Source: Pseudomonadota bacterium (GTDB taxonomy: Bacteria; Pseudomonadota; Alphaproteobacteria; Rhizobiales; Tepidamorphaceae). Taken from it: a stretch of DNA of 32,797 nt. Below the pieces are notes generated by a model. It did not search any database. It was not told the origin of the DNA and was given only the letters and a program-made list of their open reading frames with translations. How positions within the stretch are numbered: position 1 is the stretch's first letter; each line of letters opens with the position of its first letter. This document shows, piece after piece, positions 18,222 to 26,121 of the stretch. The stretch lies in the NCBI GenBank assembly GCA_023458595.1, contig JAEWYT010000071.1:1-32797 (forward strand), in the 5' to 3' direction. The position numbers and the translations under genes are program-made.

Positions 18222-19133
18222 ATGACGACCGGCCGCAAAGCACCGCCAACCAACCGGGCGACCAAACGGGCGATCACGCGGGCGATGATCGACGCCTACG
18301 ACGAGTACACCCATCTGACGCTCGACCGGCGCGGCTTCATGGAGAAGCTGACGAAGCTCGCCGGCTCCACGGCGGCGGCCGCCGCGATCGCGCCGATGCT
18401 GGCGGCGAACGCGGCGAAGGCGGCGATCGTTCCAGCCGACGACGCGCGGCTGACCTCGCAGACCGTGTCCTTCGAGACCGAGGCCGGCACCGCGAGTGGA
18501 TATCTGGCGATGCCCGCCGACAAGGGCGGGCCGCTTCCCGGTATCGTCGTCGTCCATGAGAACCGGGGCGTGAACGAGCACATCCGCGATGTCGCCCGCC
18601 GCGTGGCGCTCGAGGGGTTCGTGGCGCTCGCGCCCGATTTCCTGTCGACGAGCGGCGGCACGCCCGCCGACGAGGACAAGGCGCGGGAGATGATCTCGAA
18701 CCTGCCCGCCGACGGCGCCCTCGCCATCGGCCTCGGCGCCATCGCCTTCCTGGCCGACAATCCGGAGACGACCGGCAAGGTCGGCGTCGTCGGCTTCTGC
18801 TGGGGCGGCGGCATCGTCAACCGGCTCGCCGTGCGTGCGCCGGGGCTCGGCGCCGCCGTCGCCTACTACGGGCGCGTGCCCGATCCGGCCGACGTGCCGA
18901 ACATCAAGGCCAAGCTGCTGTTGCACTACGCCGGCCTCGACGAGCGCGTCAACGCCGGCATCCCGGACTTCAGGGCGGCCCTCGATGCGGCGGGCGTCGA
19001 CTACACCGTGTACGTCTACGACAACGTCAACCACGCCTTCAACAACGACACGTCGGAAGCGCGCTACGACGAGGCGGCGGCGACGCTCGCCTGGGAGCGG
19101 ACGATAGCCTTCTTCCGCGAGACGCTCGGCTAG
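18222..19133 (+). CDS. dienelactone hydrolase family protein with a twin-arginine motif
   Basis: A 303-residue alpha/beta hydrolase of the dienelactone hydrolase family. The catalytic triad is readable: nucleophile Cys193 in GFCWGGG, Asp240 in AGLDERVN and His271 in NHAFNND. HENRG at 112-116 is also typical. The N-terminus is unusual: about 34 polar residues precede DRRGFMEKLTK (35-45) and a hydrophobic Ala-rich stretch (48-68) ending ANAAKA. This looks like a Tat signal, so the folded enzyme may be exported. The substrate is not known; family members hydrolyse dienelactones or other small esters. GGGAGGAC precedes the ATG. Its stop is 4 bases from the convergent transporter stop. Confidence 0.88.
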   Translation: MTTGRKAPPTNRATKRAITRAMIDAYDEYTHLTLDRRGFMEKLTKLAGSTAAAAAIAPMLAANAAKAAIVPADDARLTSQTVSFETEAGTASGYLAMPADKGGPLPGIVVVHENRGVNEHIRDVARRVALEGFVALAPDFLSTSGGTPADEDKAREMISNLPADGALAIGLGAIAFLADNPETTGKVGVVGFCWGGGIVNRLAVRAPGLGAAVAYYGRVPDPADVPNIKAKLLLHYAGLDERVNAGIPDFRAALDAAGVDYTVYVYDNVNHAFNNDTSEARYDEAAATLAWERTIAFFRETLG

Positions 19134-19137
19134 AGTT

Positions 19138-20229
19138 TCAGGGGACGAGCGCGGAGCCGGCGATCCGCCGGATCAGGCCGAGAAACGCCAGTATCCAGGC
19201 CGCGAGCGCGACGAAGACCAGCACCTCGGGAACCGGATCGAGGAACCCGTAGCCCATGGCCCTGTCGAACTGAAAGGTGCTGGTGGTGTACATGCCCAGG
19301 GGAAACACCATGCCCCAGACCGCCGGTTCGTAGGTGAAGCGGTCGCGCTTCCAGAAATAGCGCCAGGCCATCAGCGCGAAGAGGAACGGAATCCACCAGC
19401 TCGCCACGGCCCAGAAGAAGAAGGTGAAGCCGCGCAGGAAGGGCAGCAGCGGGCCGACGAGCGGCCAGACCTCCGCCCGCAGGATCAGGATCGAGCCGGC
19501 CAGGGCGCTGATCGCCACGGCCCCCATGTTGATCCAGTAGGGCGGGCTGAAGTCGGCATGGCTGAGCGGCACGAAGGTCAGGCGGTAGAAGATCATCGGG
19601 ATGATCGCGAGGTAGAGCATCGCGCCGATCATGAACATCGCGATGACCTGAAACTGGACCGGCACCGGCGGCGGGCCGCTCGCGTCGATGACGCCCCTCA
19701 GGACGACGACCGCCTGCGTCGAGACCGCCGCGATCAGCCAGGCGCCGTTGATGCCGCGCGCGAGCGTCGGTTTGGTCCGCCGAACCGTGACGGCGGTGAA
19801 GAACATGTACATGATCGCAAACCACAGCCCGAGGCCGAGCCACCACAGCACGGTGGCGACGTCGAGCGCGTCCATCACGACCATGTTCTGCGTCCCCAGA
19901 ACGCATGTTCCGGCAACGATGGTGAAGAACCCCGGCGCGCGCTGGTGATCGGAGATGTCGCGCATCAGCAGGTCGCGGAATCTGACCGCGCGCACCAGCG
20001 TTAGCGCCCAGAGCAGCGGGTAGGCGCCCCAGTTCACCACGACGAGGGCCACGGCCACGGTGCGCATGCCGATGAGCTGGCAGGCGATCGAGACGACCCC
20101 GGTGGCCATGACCAGCGCGAAGTACCCGGGGAACAGGGAGGACGCGCCCTCGAGGAAGAGGCGGCGCAGGTTCAACACGGCCGTCCGCGTCGGGAAACGG
20201 CGGCGCCGGGCGGGTCTACCGCTGCGCAT
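19138..20229 (-). CDS. TDT-family (TehA/SLAC1-like) membrane transporter
   Basis: A protein of up to 363 residues with about ten membrane helices, resembling the tellurite-resistance/dicarboxylate transporter family. The FPGYFALVMATGVVSIA segment (33-49) near the start of the first helix is characteristic. Family members conduct anions or carry C4-dicarboxylates, sulfite or similar; substrate is not readable here. The ATG at 20229 overlaps the end of the upstream small membrane gene by 14 bases, which suggests coupling but gives an Arg-rich extension. A GTG at 20178 would start just before the conserved RRLFLEG region and is a reasonable alternative. Convergent with the dienelactone-hydrolase-like gene. 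Confidence 0.82.
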   Translation of the reverse strand: MRSGRPARRRRFPTRTAVLNLRRLFLEGASSLFPGYFALVMATGVVSIACQLIGMRTVAVALVVVNWGAYPLLWALTLVRAVRFRDLLMRDISDHQRAPGFFTIVAGTCVLGTQNMVVMDALDVATVLWWLGLGLWFAIMYMFFTAVTVRRTKPTLARGINGAWLIAAVSTQAVVVLRGVIDASGPPPVPVQFQVIAMFMIGAMLYLAIIPMIFYRLTFVPLSHADFSPPYWINMGAVAISALAGSILILRAEVWPLVGPLLPFLRGFTFFFWAVASWWIPFLFALMAWRYFWKRDRFTYEPAVWGMVFPLGMYTTSTFQFDRAMGYGFLDPVPEVLVFVALAAWILAFLGLIRRIAGSALVP

Positions 20230-20584
20230 AGCGCACCAGCAGGTCGAACTGGAGGAAGAACAGGACGAAGGCCGCGTTCAGCCCCCAGGCGAAGGTCAGC
20301 CATCGCGCCAACGTGCCCCAGAACGGATCGGCGTCGCGCGCGCAACGCCAGATGACGACGAGGATCCACACGGTATAGGCGGCGGAGACCAGGACGAGGA
20401 TCTGCAGCGTCGGCCATTGCTGCAATTCGAGCGCCTTGACATGGAGAACCAGCAGGACGGTGCTGGCGAACACGCCGTAGACCCAGAAGGCGAACGCCAG
20501 CGGCGTTTCCCCGCGCCAGGCCCGCGTCTCGGGGCCGAAGAAACGCTTCCGGAATTTCCGAAGCTCACACCGCGTCGTCGTCAT
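20216..20584 (-). CDS. small membrane protein, partner of the TDT transporter
   Basis: A 122-residue protein, not recognised as a named family. It has a basic N-terminal tail (RKFRKRFFGPETRAWRGE), then three predicted helices (about residues 27-48, 58-80 and 92-113). It lies immediately upstream of the TDT transporter in the same direction and overlaps it by 14 bases, implying co-translation and possibly a joint role. The ATG at 20584 is preferred over an in-frame TTG two codons earlier. The Shine-Dalgarno sequence is weak. Confidence 0.7.
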   Translation of the reverse strand: MTTTRCELRKFRKRFFGPETRAWRGETPLAFAFWVYGVFASTVLLVLHVKALELQQWPTLQILVLVSAAYTVWILVVIWRCARDADPFWGTLARWLTFAWGLNAAFVLFFLQFDLLVRYAQR

Positions 20585-20748
20585 CGGCAACCCGTTTTCA
20601 AGACCTTCCGCCGATGCGGGGCCGCCGTAAAGGCGGTATTCTGACGCGCCGGCAAGGGGCGGGAACGTGGCGGCCGTCCCCGAACTTTCCCGATTGCGGG
20701 AGCCGCCGCGGCGGCGTTAGACATGGGGCGGTCCGGAGGACACCACCC

Positions 20749-21381
20749 ATGCCGCTCGACGTCCTGCTGCTGTTCATTCCCGCCTGCTTCGCGATCAACA
20801 TCTATCCCGGGCCCAACAACATGGTCGCGCTCGGCAACGCCGCGCGCTTCGGCTTCGCCCACGCCTTCGTCGCCGCGCTCGGGCGGCTGCCGGCCTTCGC
20901 GCTGATGATCGGCCTCGTCGCCGTCGGCCTCGGCATCGTGCTGTCGGCGTCGGAAGTCTTCTTCACCGCGCTCAAGTGGGTCGGCGCGGCCTATCTCGTC
21001 TGGCTCGGCATCAGGATGCTGCGCGCGCCCGTCGACCTCGCCGCCCTGGCGAACGCGGCCGCCCGCGAGCCGGTCGGACGGCTCGCCGGCCGCGAGTTCC
21101 TGGTGGCGGCGACGAACCCGAAGGCGATCGTCACCTTCACCGCCTTCTTCCCGCAGTTTCTGACGCCGGGCGGCGACTACGTCACGCAGATCGCGCTGAT
21201 GGGGGCGGCCTTCATCGGCTTCGAGGCGATCTCGATCTCGGTCTACTCCTTCGCCGGCGCCCATGTCGGCAAGCTCGCGAACACGGCGGCGCGGATGCGC
21301 TGGGTGAACCGTGTCTCGGGCACCGCCCTGATCGGCGCGGGCGTGCTGCTCGCGCTCGCGCGCCGGCCGCAGTCGGCGTGA
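20749..21381 (+). CDS. LysE/RhtB-family amino acid exporter
   Basis: A 210-residue inner-membrane protein with about six hydrophobic helices, the standard size of the LysE/RhtB family of amino acid and metabolite exporters. Diagnostic features are the PGPNNM motif at about residues 20-25 in the first helix, the KWVGAAYLVWLGIRMLR segment, and the TNPKAIVTFTAFFPQF motif at about 122-137. The exported substrate cannot be assigned. The ATG at 20749 follows GGAGGA with eight bases between; an in-frame extension upstream is a shadow. Two hairpins lie downstream. Confidence 0.93.
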   Translation: MPLDVLLLFIPACFAINIYPGPNNMVALGNAARFGFAHAFVAALGRLPAFALMIGLVAVGLGIVLSASEVFFTALKWVGAAYLVWLGIRMLRAPVDLAALANAAAREPVGRLAGREFLVAATNPKAIVTFTAFFPQFLTPGGDYVTQIALMGAAFIGFEAISISVYSFAGAHVGKLANTAARMRWVNRVSGTALIGAGVLLALARRPQSA

Positions 21382-21420
21382 GGCCGGTTCACTCGCTGTT
21401 CCTGATGCGGGAGGTCGACT

Positions 21421-21442
21421 GGGGCCGGCCGTAGCCGGCCCC
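21421..21442. terminator. hairpin after the LysE-type gene
   Basis: A perfect 8-bp stem (GGGGCCGG at 21421-21428 with CCGGCCCC at 21435-21442) with a 6-base loop, 40 bases after the stop codon. No T-run follows, so termination is uncertain; it may only stabilise the mRNA 3' end. Confidence 0.4.
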
Positions 21443-21448
21443 CGAATG

Positions 21449-21484
21449 GTTGCGCGGCGTGTGCGATGCGCTCAGCCGCGCAAC
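21449..21484. terminator. hairpin between convergent LysE-type and secreted paralog genes
   Basis: A perfect 10-bp inverted repeat (GTTGCGCGGC at 21449-21458 with GCCGCGCAAC at 21475-21484) encloses a 16-base loop. It lies between two convergent genes and could serve either strand, but no T-run is present on either side. Confidence 0.35.
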
Positions 21485-21582
21485 GCACACCGCGCCACGT
21501 GTCCGCCCGTCTGCGCCGCCGGATCCGTGAAACGCGGCTCACCCGGCGGGGCTACCGGGAAACTCCCCGGTGCGTCGACGGC

Positions 21583-22206
21583 TCAGTATTGATTGGGGAC
21601 GAACAGTGCGGAGATCTGCGGCTGCGAGACGGCCATGTTGCCGCCGTTCTTCTTGCAGTTCAGGTAGAAGGTGTTCGCCCCGGCAGCCACAGGGAACAAC
21701 TGCGTGATCGAGCCGCCGGAATAGTGTGTGGAGTCGCCGACGTCGGCTTCCGAATAGGCGTACTTCAGGCCGCCCGTGTCGGGGGTGTCTTCGAGGTAGC
21801 AGGAGGCGGAGCTGCTCGCGGTGAACGTGTTCCACGTCCAGTTGGCGATCACGAAGGCAAACCCGCTCGACGGAGCGTTCAACGTGATCGAGACGATGTC
21901 GTCGAGGGCCGCGCCCAGATCCACGTCCAGGCCGGCCTCTTCCGCGTGGGCGGCGCCGGACGGCTTGGCGTTCGCGGCCAGATCGGCCGGCGACACCGAT
22001 CCGTCCTTTATCGCCGCGGAATCGACTGCATTCGGCTTGATGTGCTTGGAGCGGATCGCCTTCTTGCCGATGTCGCCGCCACCGACGCAGCCTCTGCATT
22101 TCAGGTTGGTCGCCGCCTGCGCGTGCGCGGACTGCGGCCCTGCCGCGGCGGCGAGGACGAGGGATGCGGTGGCGAGACAATAGAGTATGTGCTTGCGTGC
22201 ATTCAC
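21583..22206 (-). CDS. secreted CRGCV-family protein, paralog B (unknown function)
   Basis: A 207-residue paralog of the protein at 17305-17919. A signal peptide (about 1-29, ending AHA-Q) is followed by CRGCV (Cys37, Cys40), the DGSV.P.DLA repeat-like segment, a beta-rich domain with Cys136 (SCYL) and Cys184 (LNC), and the C-terminal ALFVPNQY. The start is assigned to GTG at 22204-22206. AGGAG lies eight bases before it, and this start places Cys37/Cys40 at exactly the same residue numbers as in paralog A; an ATG 13 codons upstream would add a non-basic, non-hydrophobic extension. The gene stands alone between convergent and divergent neighbours. Function is unknown. The domain that binds or folds around the conserved CxxC is the feature of interest. 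Confidence 0.8.
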   Translation of the reverse strand: MNARKHILYCLATASLVLAAAAGPQSAHAQAATNLKCRGCVGGGDIGKKAIRSKHIKPNAVDSAAIKDGSVSPADLAANAKPSGAAHAEEAGLDVDLGAALDDIVSITLNAPSSGFAFVIANWTWNTFTASSSASCYLEDTPDTGGLKYAYSEADVGDSTHYSGGSITQLFPVAAGANTFYLNCKKNGGNMAVSQPQISALFVPNQY

Positions 22207-22362
22207 GAAATTGGCTCCTGGATCAAGTAATGTGAATTCCGCCATCGGAAAGGAAGTCGCGGCGGCATTGAGGCGGTCGGAAAATTACGGGATTCCTTCC
22301 GTTACGCAAGCAACGGCGGGCGGCGGCCGGCAACGCCGCGATGTTCACTTTATGTTCTTGAC

Positions 22363-23034
22363 ATGGGCGCCGGACTCGATTCCACTGACGCCATGACCAG
22401 GGACATTGCCGACGGCCTTTTGCGGCGCGAGGACGGGGTGGTGTCGTGCCGCTGGCCCGGCGCCGATCCGCTCTACGTGAGCTATCACGACCGCGAATGG
22501 GGGATGCCCGTCGCCGACGACAGGCTGCTGTTCGAGAAGCTCTGCCTCGAAGGGTTCCAGTCGGGGCTGTCCTGGATCACGATCCTTCGCAAACGGGAGA
22601 ATTTCCGGAAGGGCTTCGCGAACTTCGATGTCGAGACGGTCGCCCGCTTCGGCGAGAAGGACGTGGGGCGGCTCCTGAAGGACGAGGGCATCGTGCGCCA
22701 TCGCGGCAAGATCGAGTCCGTCATCAACAACGCCAGGCGCGCGCTCGAATTGAAGGAGGAGGCCGGCTCCATCGCCGGCTTCGTCTGGCGCTACGAGCCC
22801 GAGCCGAGGGCGCGGCCGAAGCGGCTCGACCACGCGACGCTCGCGGCCATGCCGAAGACGGCGGAATCGACGGCTTTGTCCAAGGAGCTGAAGAAGCGCG
22901 GCTGGAGCTTCGTCGGGCCGACGACGGTCTACTCGTTCATGCAGGCGATGGGTCTCGTCAACGACCACATAGAGGGCTGCCACTGCCGGGACGTCGTCGA
23001 GACGGCGCGGGCAAAGTTCAAACGGCCGGCGTGA
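22363..23034 (+). CDS. tag: DNA-3-methyladenine glycosylase I (Tag)
   Basis: A base-excision repair enzyme that removes 3-methyladenine from alkylated DNA. The 223-residue protein carries the zinc ligands Cys29, His42, His202 and Cys206, whose spacings (13 and 4) match C4/H17 and H175/C179 of E. coli Tag. Glu63 and Trp71 correspond to the E. coli pocket residues E38 and W46. CRWPGADPLYVSYHDREWG and NDHIEGCHCRD are diagnostic. Two ATGs, at 22363 and 22393, are possible; neither has a clear Shine-Dalgarno, and the shorter form gives a more usual N-terminus. It is divergent from secreted paralog B, with 156 bases between. Confidence 0.95.
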   Translation: MGAGLDSTDAMTRDIADGLLRREDGVVSCRWPGADPLYVSYHDREWGMPVADDRLLFEKLCLEGFQSGLSWITILRKRENFRKGFANFDVETVARFGEKDVGRLLKDEGIVRHRGKIESVINNARRALELKEEAGSIAGFVWRYEPEPRARPKRLDHATLAAMPKTAESTALSKELKKRGWSFVGPTTVYSFMQAMGLVNDHIEGCHCRDVVETARAKFKRPA

Positions 23035-23040
23035 GGCGGC

Positions 23041-23145
23041 CGGGATGCCCGGGTCGGGCCCCGGCATGACGTGCCTTGGTTCTCGTCGTTGCCGGGGCTC
23101 GATGCGGCAATCTCCCGCGGCAGCCCGCGGCCCGGCGTGACAGCG
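23041..23145. repeat. cluster of REP-like palindromes
   Basis: After tag there are several overlapping palindromes: ATGCCCGGG (23045) facing CCCGGCAT (23061-23068), TTGCCG (23089-23094) facing CGGCAA (23105-23110), and a CCGCGG...CCGCGG pair at about 23116-23130. The ends read CGGGATGCCC and GGCGTGACA, typical of intergenic palindromes in this group. They are related to the element at 6895-6915. Confidence 0.6.
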
Positions 23146-23171
23146 CCGCGAAAATCCGGCATCACGGCGCC

Positions 23172-23879
23172 ATGCGCCTCGACATCTCCGACATCGCCGC
23201 CGACTTTCCGGACTTCCGCGTCGCCGCCGTGGTGGCGACGGATCTCGCGATTCCCGATAGCCGCTCGCGCGAGCTCGACCGCCTGATCGGCGAGCGCGAG
23301 GCGGCGTTGCGGGAGCGTTGGGCCGGCATGGAGCTCTCGGAAATCCCCGGAGTCGCCGCCTGGCGCAGGGCCTATCGCGCCTTCGGCATCAAGAAGACGA
23401 GCTACCGCTCGTCCGTCGAGCGGCTCGTCAAGAACGCGCTCGCCGAGCGGCCGCTGCCGGCGATCAACCCCTTTGTCGACTGCTACAACGCGGTGTCGCT
23501 GGCCCATGTCTTTCCGCTCGGCGCCGACGATCTCGGCAAGGTCGAAGGCGATATCGCCTTCCGCTATTCGCGATCCGACGACAGCTTTCTCGACATGGGC
23601 GCGGAGGGGGAGGCGAACGATCCGCCGAAGCCCGGCGAGGTCGTCTACGCCGACGCCGAGAAGGTGCTCTGCCGGCGCTGGAACTGGCGCCAGGACCAGC
23701 GGTCGCTGGTTTCGCCCGGGACGAGGCGCGCGGTCGTGACCGTGCAGGCGAACGGGTGGGGCGACCTCGACGCCGCGGTCACCGATCTCGTCGGCCTGCT
23801 CGCCCGGTTCTGCGCTGCCAAGACGGCGGCGACGATTGCCTCGGCGGGCGAGCCCGTCGTCACACTCCGGGTGCCCTGA
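23172..23879 (+). CDS. B3/B4 (tRNA-editing-like) domain protein
   Basis: A 235-residue protein resembling stand-alone B3/B4-domain proteins, related to the substrate-binding and editing domain of phenylalanyl-tRNA synthetase beta. Recognisable parts are the WRRAYRAFGIKKTSYRSSVE segment (about 63-82), INPFVDCYNAVSLAHVFPLGADD (about 97-119) and the DAEKVLCRRWNWRQDQRSLV region (about 158-177). It probably hydrolyses or binds a small aminoacyl compound or free amino acid analogue; exact function is unknown. The ATG at 23172 starts directly before the domain; a longer frame crosses REP-like palindromes and is rejected. The crotonase gene starts 8 bases after its stop, so the two are probably one operon. 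Confidence 0.85.
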   Translation: MRLDISDIAADFPDFRVAAVVATDLAIPDSRSRELDRLIGEREAALRERWAGMELSEIPGVAAWRRAYRAFGIKKTSYRSSVERLVKNALAERPLPAINPFVDCYNAVSLAHVFPLGADDLGKVEGDIAFRYSRSDDSFLDMGAEGEANDPPKPGEVVYADAEKVLCRRWNWRQDQRSLVSPGTRRAVVTVQANGWGDLDAAVTDLVGLLARFCAAKTAATIASAGEPVVTLRVP

Positions 23880-23887
23880 GGAACGCC

Positions 23888-24661
23888 ATGTCTCATCCCG
23901 CCGTCACCATCGAGCGCCGCGCCCGGACGGGAATCGTCCGTGTCGACCGCAAGGGCCGTGCCAACGCACTTTCCTTCGACATCATGGACGCGCTGACCGA
24001 GGCCGCGCGGGGCTTCGAGGGCGACACGGAAACCGCCGCGGTGATCCTGACCGGCACGGCGGAAATCTTCTCCGCCGGCATGGACCTGCGCGACCCGGCC
24101 TTCGCCCGCCTCGACGCCATGAGCCTCGCCGAACTGCGCGCGCTTGCCGAGCACGGGCCGCGCATGGCGCGGGCGTGGGCCGGAATCGAGGTTCCGACGA
24201 TCGCCGCCGTCGAAGGGCCGTGCCTCGGCGGCGGGCTGGCGCTGGCCGCGATGTGCGACTTCCGCGTGGCGGGGAGAAGCGCGCGGTTCGGCGCGCCGGA
24301 GGTCGCCGTCGGCGTCAACATGGGCTGGCATTCGGTGCCGCGCCTGACGGGTCTCGTCGGGGCGCAGGCGACGCGCCGGCTTCTCATGCTCGGCGAGGAA
24401 TGGAGCGGGGAGGACGCCTCGCGCCTCGGCTTCGTCGACCGGCTCGTCGAGGCGGAATCGGCGCTCGACGCGGCGCTGGAGATGGCGGCCGCGCTCGCCG
24501 CCCGGCCGGCGATGGCGACGCGCATGGTCAAGCGCCAGATCGACGCCGCCGCGCACGGGCTCGACTTCATGGCGAGCGCCTACGACAAGGACCAGCACGC
24601 GCTGACCTTCCTGTCGGAGGACTTCCGGGAGACGCTCAAGCGGTTCGGGAAGCCCTCCTGA
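23888..24661 (+). CDS. enoyl-CoA hydratase/isomerase (crotonase) family protein
   Basis: A 257-residue crotonase-superfamily protein, the usual length. The oxyanion-hole segments are FSAGMDLRD (about 61-69) and EGPCLGGGLALAAMCDFRVA (about 111-130). The later FGAPEVAVGV and GLVGAQATRRLLMLGEEW stretches are also typical. At the usual hydratase positions the acidic residues are not obvious beyond Glu in the APEV segment, so the exact reaction (hydration, isomerisation or other acyl-CoA chemistry) is open. The ATG at 23888 is 8 bases downstream of the B3/B4 gene, with GAGGAA at the stop/start junction as ribosome binding site, indicating co-translation. A longer in-frame opening overlapping the upstream gene is a shadow. 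The convergent GST stop lies 10 bases away. Confidence 0.9.
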   Translation: MSHPAVTIERRARTGIVRVDRKGRANALSFDIMDALTEAARGFEGDTETAAVILTGTAEIFSAGMDLRDPAFARLDAMSLAELRALAEHGPRMARAWAGIEVPTIAAVEGPCLGGGLALAAMCDFRVAGRSARFGAPEVAVGVNMGWHSVPRLTGLVGAQATRRLLMLGEEWSGEDASRLGFVDRLVEAESALDAALEMAAALAARPAMATRMVKRQIDAAAHGLDFMASAYDKDQHALTFLSEDFRETLKRFGKPS

Positions 24662-24671
24662 CGGGCTTCTG

Positions 24672-25298
24672 TCACATCGCCGGCGGCACGGTCGCCTTGA
24701 CGCTGTCGCGCCCGGACATCCGGTCGAACCATGCCGAAAGGTTCTTCGCCCCCGGGACCCTCTCGCCGCCTTCGGGCGTGTTCTTCAGGTAGTGGACGAT
24801 GGGAACAAGGTTGAGGTCGGCAAGCGTGAGCGCGTCGCCGGCGAGGAAGGGCGTCTCGGCCAGTGCCGCGTCGAGGACGCCGATCTGCCGGTCGAGATCG
24901 GGCAGGCAGGCGCCGATCGCGGCGCGGTCGGGCTTGCCGTCGGCGCCTTGGGGGAAGAGGTAGGCGAACAGGAAGCGGCGCACCATGAGCGGGTCCATCA
25001 CGGTGTTGACCACCGAGACCCACTGCTCGACCCGGGCGGCGCCCGCCGGATCGGCGGGCACCAGCGGCGGGCCGTCGAAGGCGCGGTCGATGTAGTTGTT
25101 GATCGCGCTCGACTCGTAGAGCTCGAGGTCGCCGTGGCGCATCACCGGCACCTTGCCGAACGGGTGGATCGCCAGGACGGCGGGCGCGTGCGGGGGCTCT
25201 GCGGCCAGGTCGTAATCGACGCCCTTCTCGTGCGCCGCCAGCCGGGAGGTGCGCACGTAGGTCGACTGCGGGATGCCGATGATCTCAAGCCTGGGCAT
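24672..25298 (-). CDS. glutathione S-transferase family protein
   Basis: A 208-residue cytosolic GST-like protein. The thioredoxin-like N-terminal domain (about 1-78) contains PQSTYVRTSRLAAHEKG near the active-site helix, the cis-Pro loop GKVPVM (48-53) and ESSAINNYI (62-70), which binds the glutathione gamma-glutamyl group. An all-helical C-terminal domain carries FLAGDALTLADLNLVPIV, the N-capping box/hydrophobic staple motif. Conjugation, isomerisation or binding roles cannot be separated by sequence. AAGGAA precedes the ATG. The ArsR/SRPBCC pair lies 27 bases upstream in the same direction, so all three could form one transcript. Confidence 0.92.
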   Translation of the reverse strand: MPRLEIIGIPQSTYVRTSRLAAHEKGVDYDLAAEPPHAPAVLAIHPFGKVPVMRHGDLELYESSAINNYIDRAFDGPPLVPADPAGAARVEQWVSVVNTVMDPLMVRRFLFAYLFPQGADGKPDRAAIGACLPDLDRQIGVLDAALAETPFLAGDALTLADLNLVPIVHYLKNTPEGGERVPGAKNLSAWFDRMSGRDSVKATVPPAM

Positions 25299-25325
25299 GA
25301 TGCGTTCCTTTGCCTTCGGGCCCCT

Positions 25326-25778
25326 TCAGGCGGCGGCCCTCTTCTCGAGCAGGCGCTCGAGGCAGTCGAAGCTCGACGCCCAGCCCTTGACGTGATTTTC
25401 GCGGCTGGAGGCGTCCTGGAATGCCTTTTGGAGAAGCCGCATGCGGGTGCCGCCGTCGGCGGCCTCGAAGGTCACCGTGACGACCGTCTCGTGGCCGCGC
25501 GAGCCGTCGTCCTGCCGCCAGGCCCATGTGAATTCCAGGCGGTGCGGCGGCTCGATCGCCCGGTAGACGCCGCTGACGTGGTGAAGCTTGCCCTCGGGCG
25601 AGCGCATCGTCGTCTCCCAGGCGCCGTCCTCGCGGACGTCCAGCGAATGGTAGGGCGTGTCGAAGCCATCGGGGCCCCACCACAAGAGCAGCAGCTCGGG
25701 GCGCGTCCAGGCCTCGAACACCCGGTCGGGCGTCGCCTTGATGAAACGCTCCATCGTAAGAACGCGGTCGTCGCTCAT
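25326..25778 (-). CDS. SRPBCC (AHSA1-like) domain protein
   Basis: A 150-residue protein of the SRPBCC/START-like superfamily, AHSA1 branch. Characteristic segments are RFIKATPDRVFEAWTRPELL WWGP (about 10-36), the MRSPEGKLHHVSGVYRAIEPPHRLEFTW region, and a C-terminal helix GWASSFDCLERLLEK. Such domains form a hydrophobic ligand-binding cavity. The start at 25778 overlaps the upstream ArsR-type gene by 4 bases (ATGA), the arrangement common for ArsR/SRPBCC pairs in Hyphomicrobiales, so expression is coupled. GGAG lies near the ATG. A longer frame through the ArsR gene is a shadow. Ligand unknown. Confidence 0.9.
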   Translation of the reverse strand: MSDDRVLTMERFIKATPDRVFEAWTRPELLLLWWGPDGFDTPYHSLDVREDGAWETTMRSPEGKLHHVSGVYRAIEPPHRLEFTWAWRQDDGSRGHETVVTVTFEAADGGTRMRLLQKAFQDASSRENHVKGWASSFDCLERLLEKRAAA

Positions 25779-26116
25779 TTTCCGTCTCCCTGTTGGTCGG
25801 CGAGCAGCCGTTCGAGCCTGTCGAACGAGCCCGTCCAGAACGCGCGCTGAGTTTCGAGCCAATCGGCCATCAGGTTCAGTGCCTCGGGTTTCACCGACAC
25901 CCGCCGCCACTGCCGGTCGACCTTGCGTTCGATCAGTCCCGCCTTCTCCAGCACGGCGAGGTGGCGGGAGATGGCGGGCTTGGAGATGTCGAACGGCTCG
26001 GCGAGCTCGCCGGCGGTACGGTTGCCCTCGCGCGCGAGCCGTTCGACGATGGCGATGCGCGTCGGGTCCGCGAGGGCGGCGAAGACGGTCGGCAGGTCGG
26101 TGGCGGTGGTCAGCAT
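25775..26116 (-). CDS. ArsR-family winged helix-turn-helix regulator
   Basis: A 113-residue ArsR/SmtB-type repressor. The DNA-binding segment is ELAEPFDISKPAISRHLAVLEKAGLI (about 37-62), followed by the beta-wing ERKVDRQWRRVSV. It lacks the CxC metal-binding motif of arsenic sensors in its recognition helix, so it is not a classic metal sensor; it is more like regulators paired with SRPBCC proteins. The ATG at 26116 is preferred over an in-frame TTG three codons earlier. It overlaps the SRPBCC gene by 4 bases. A CCAAT-N11-ATTGG inverted repeat lies directly upstream and probably mediates autoregulation. Confidence 0.9.
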   Translation of the reverse strand: MLTTATDLPTVFAALADPTRIAIVERLAREGNRTAGELAEPFDISKPAISRHLAVLEKAGLIERKVDRQWRRVSVKPEALNLMADWLETQRAFWTGSFDRLERLLADQQGDGK

Positions 26117-26121
26117 GATTT

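Noticed and set aside
22207..22245. A 13-codon longer start for secreted paralog B
   Set aside because: It would place a non-basic segment before the signal peptide; AGGAG spacing and alignment of cysteines with paralog A favour the GTG at 22206.
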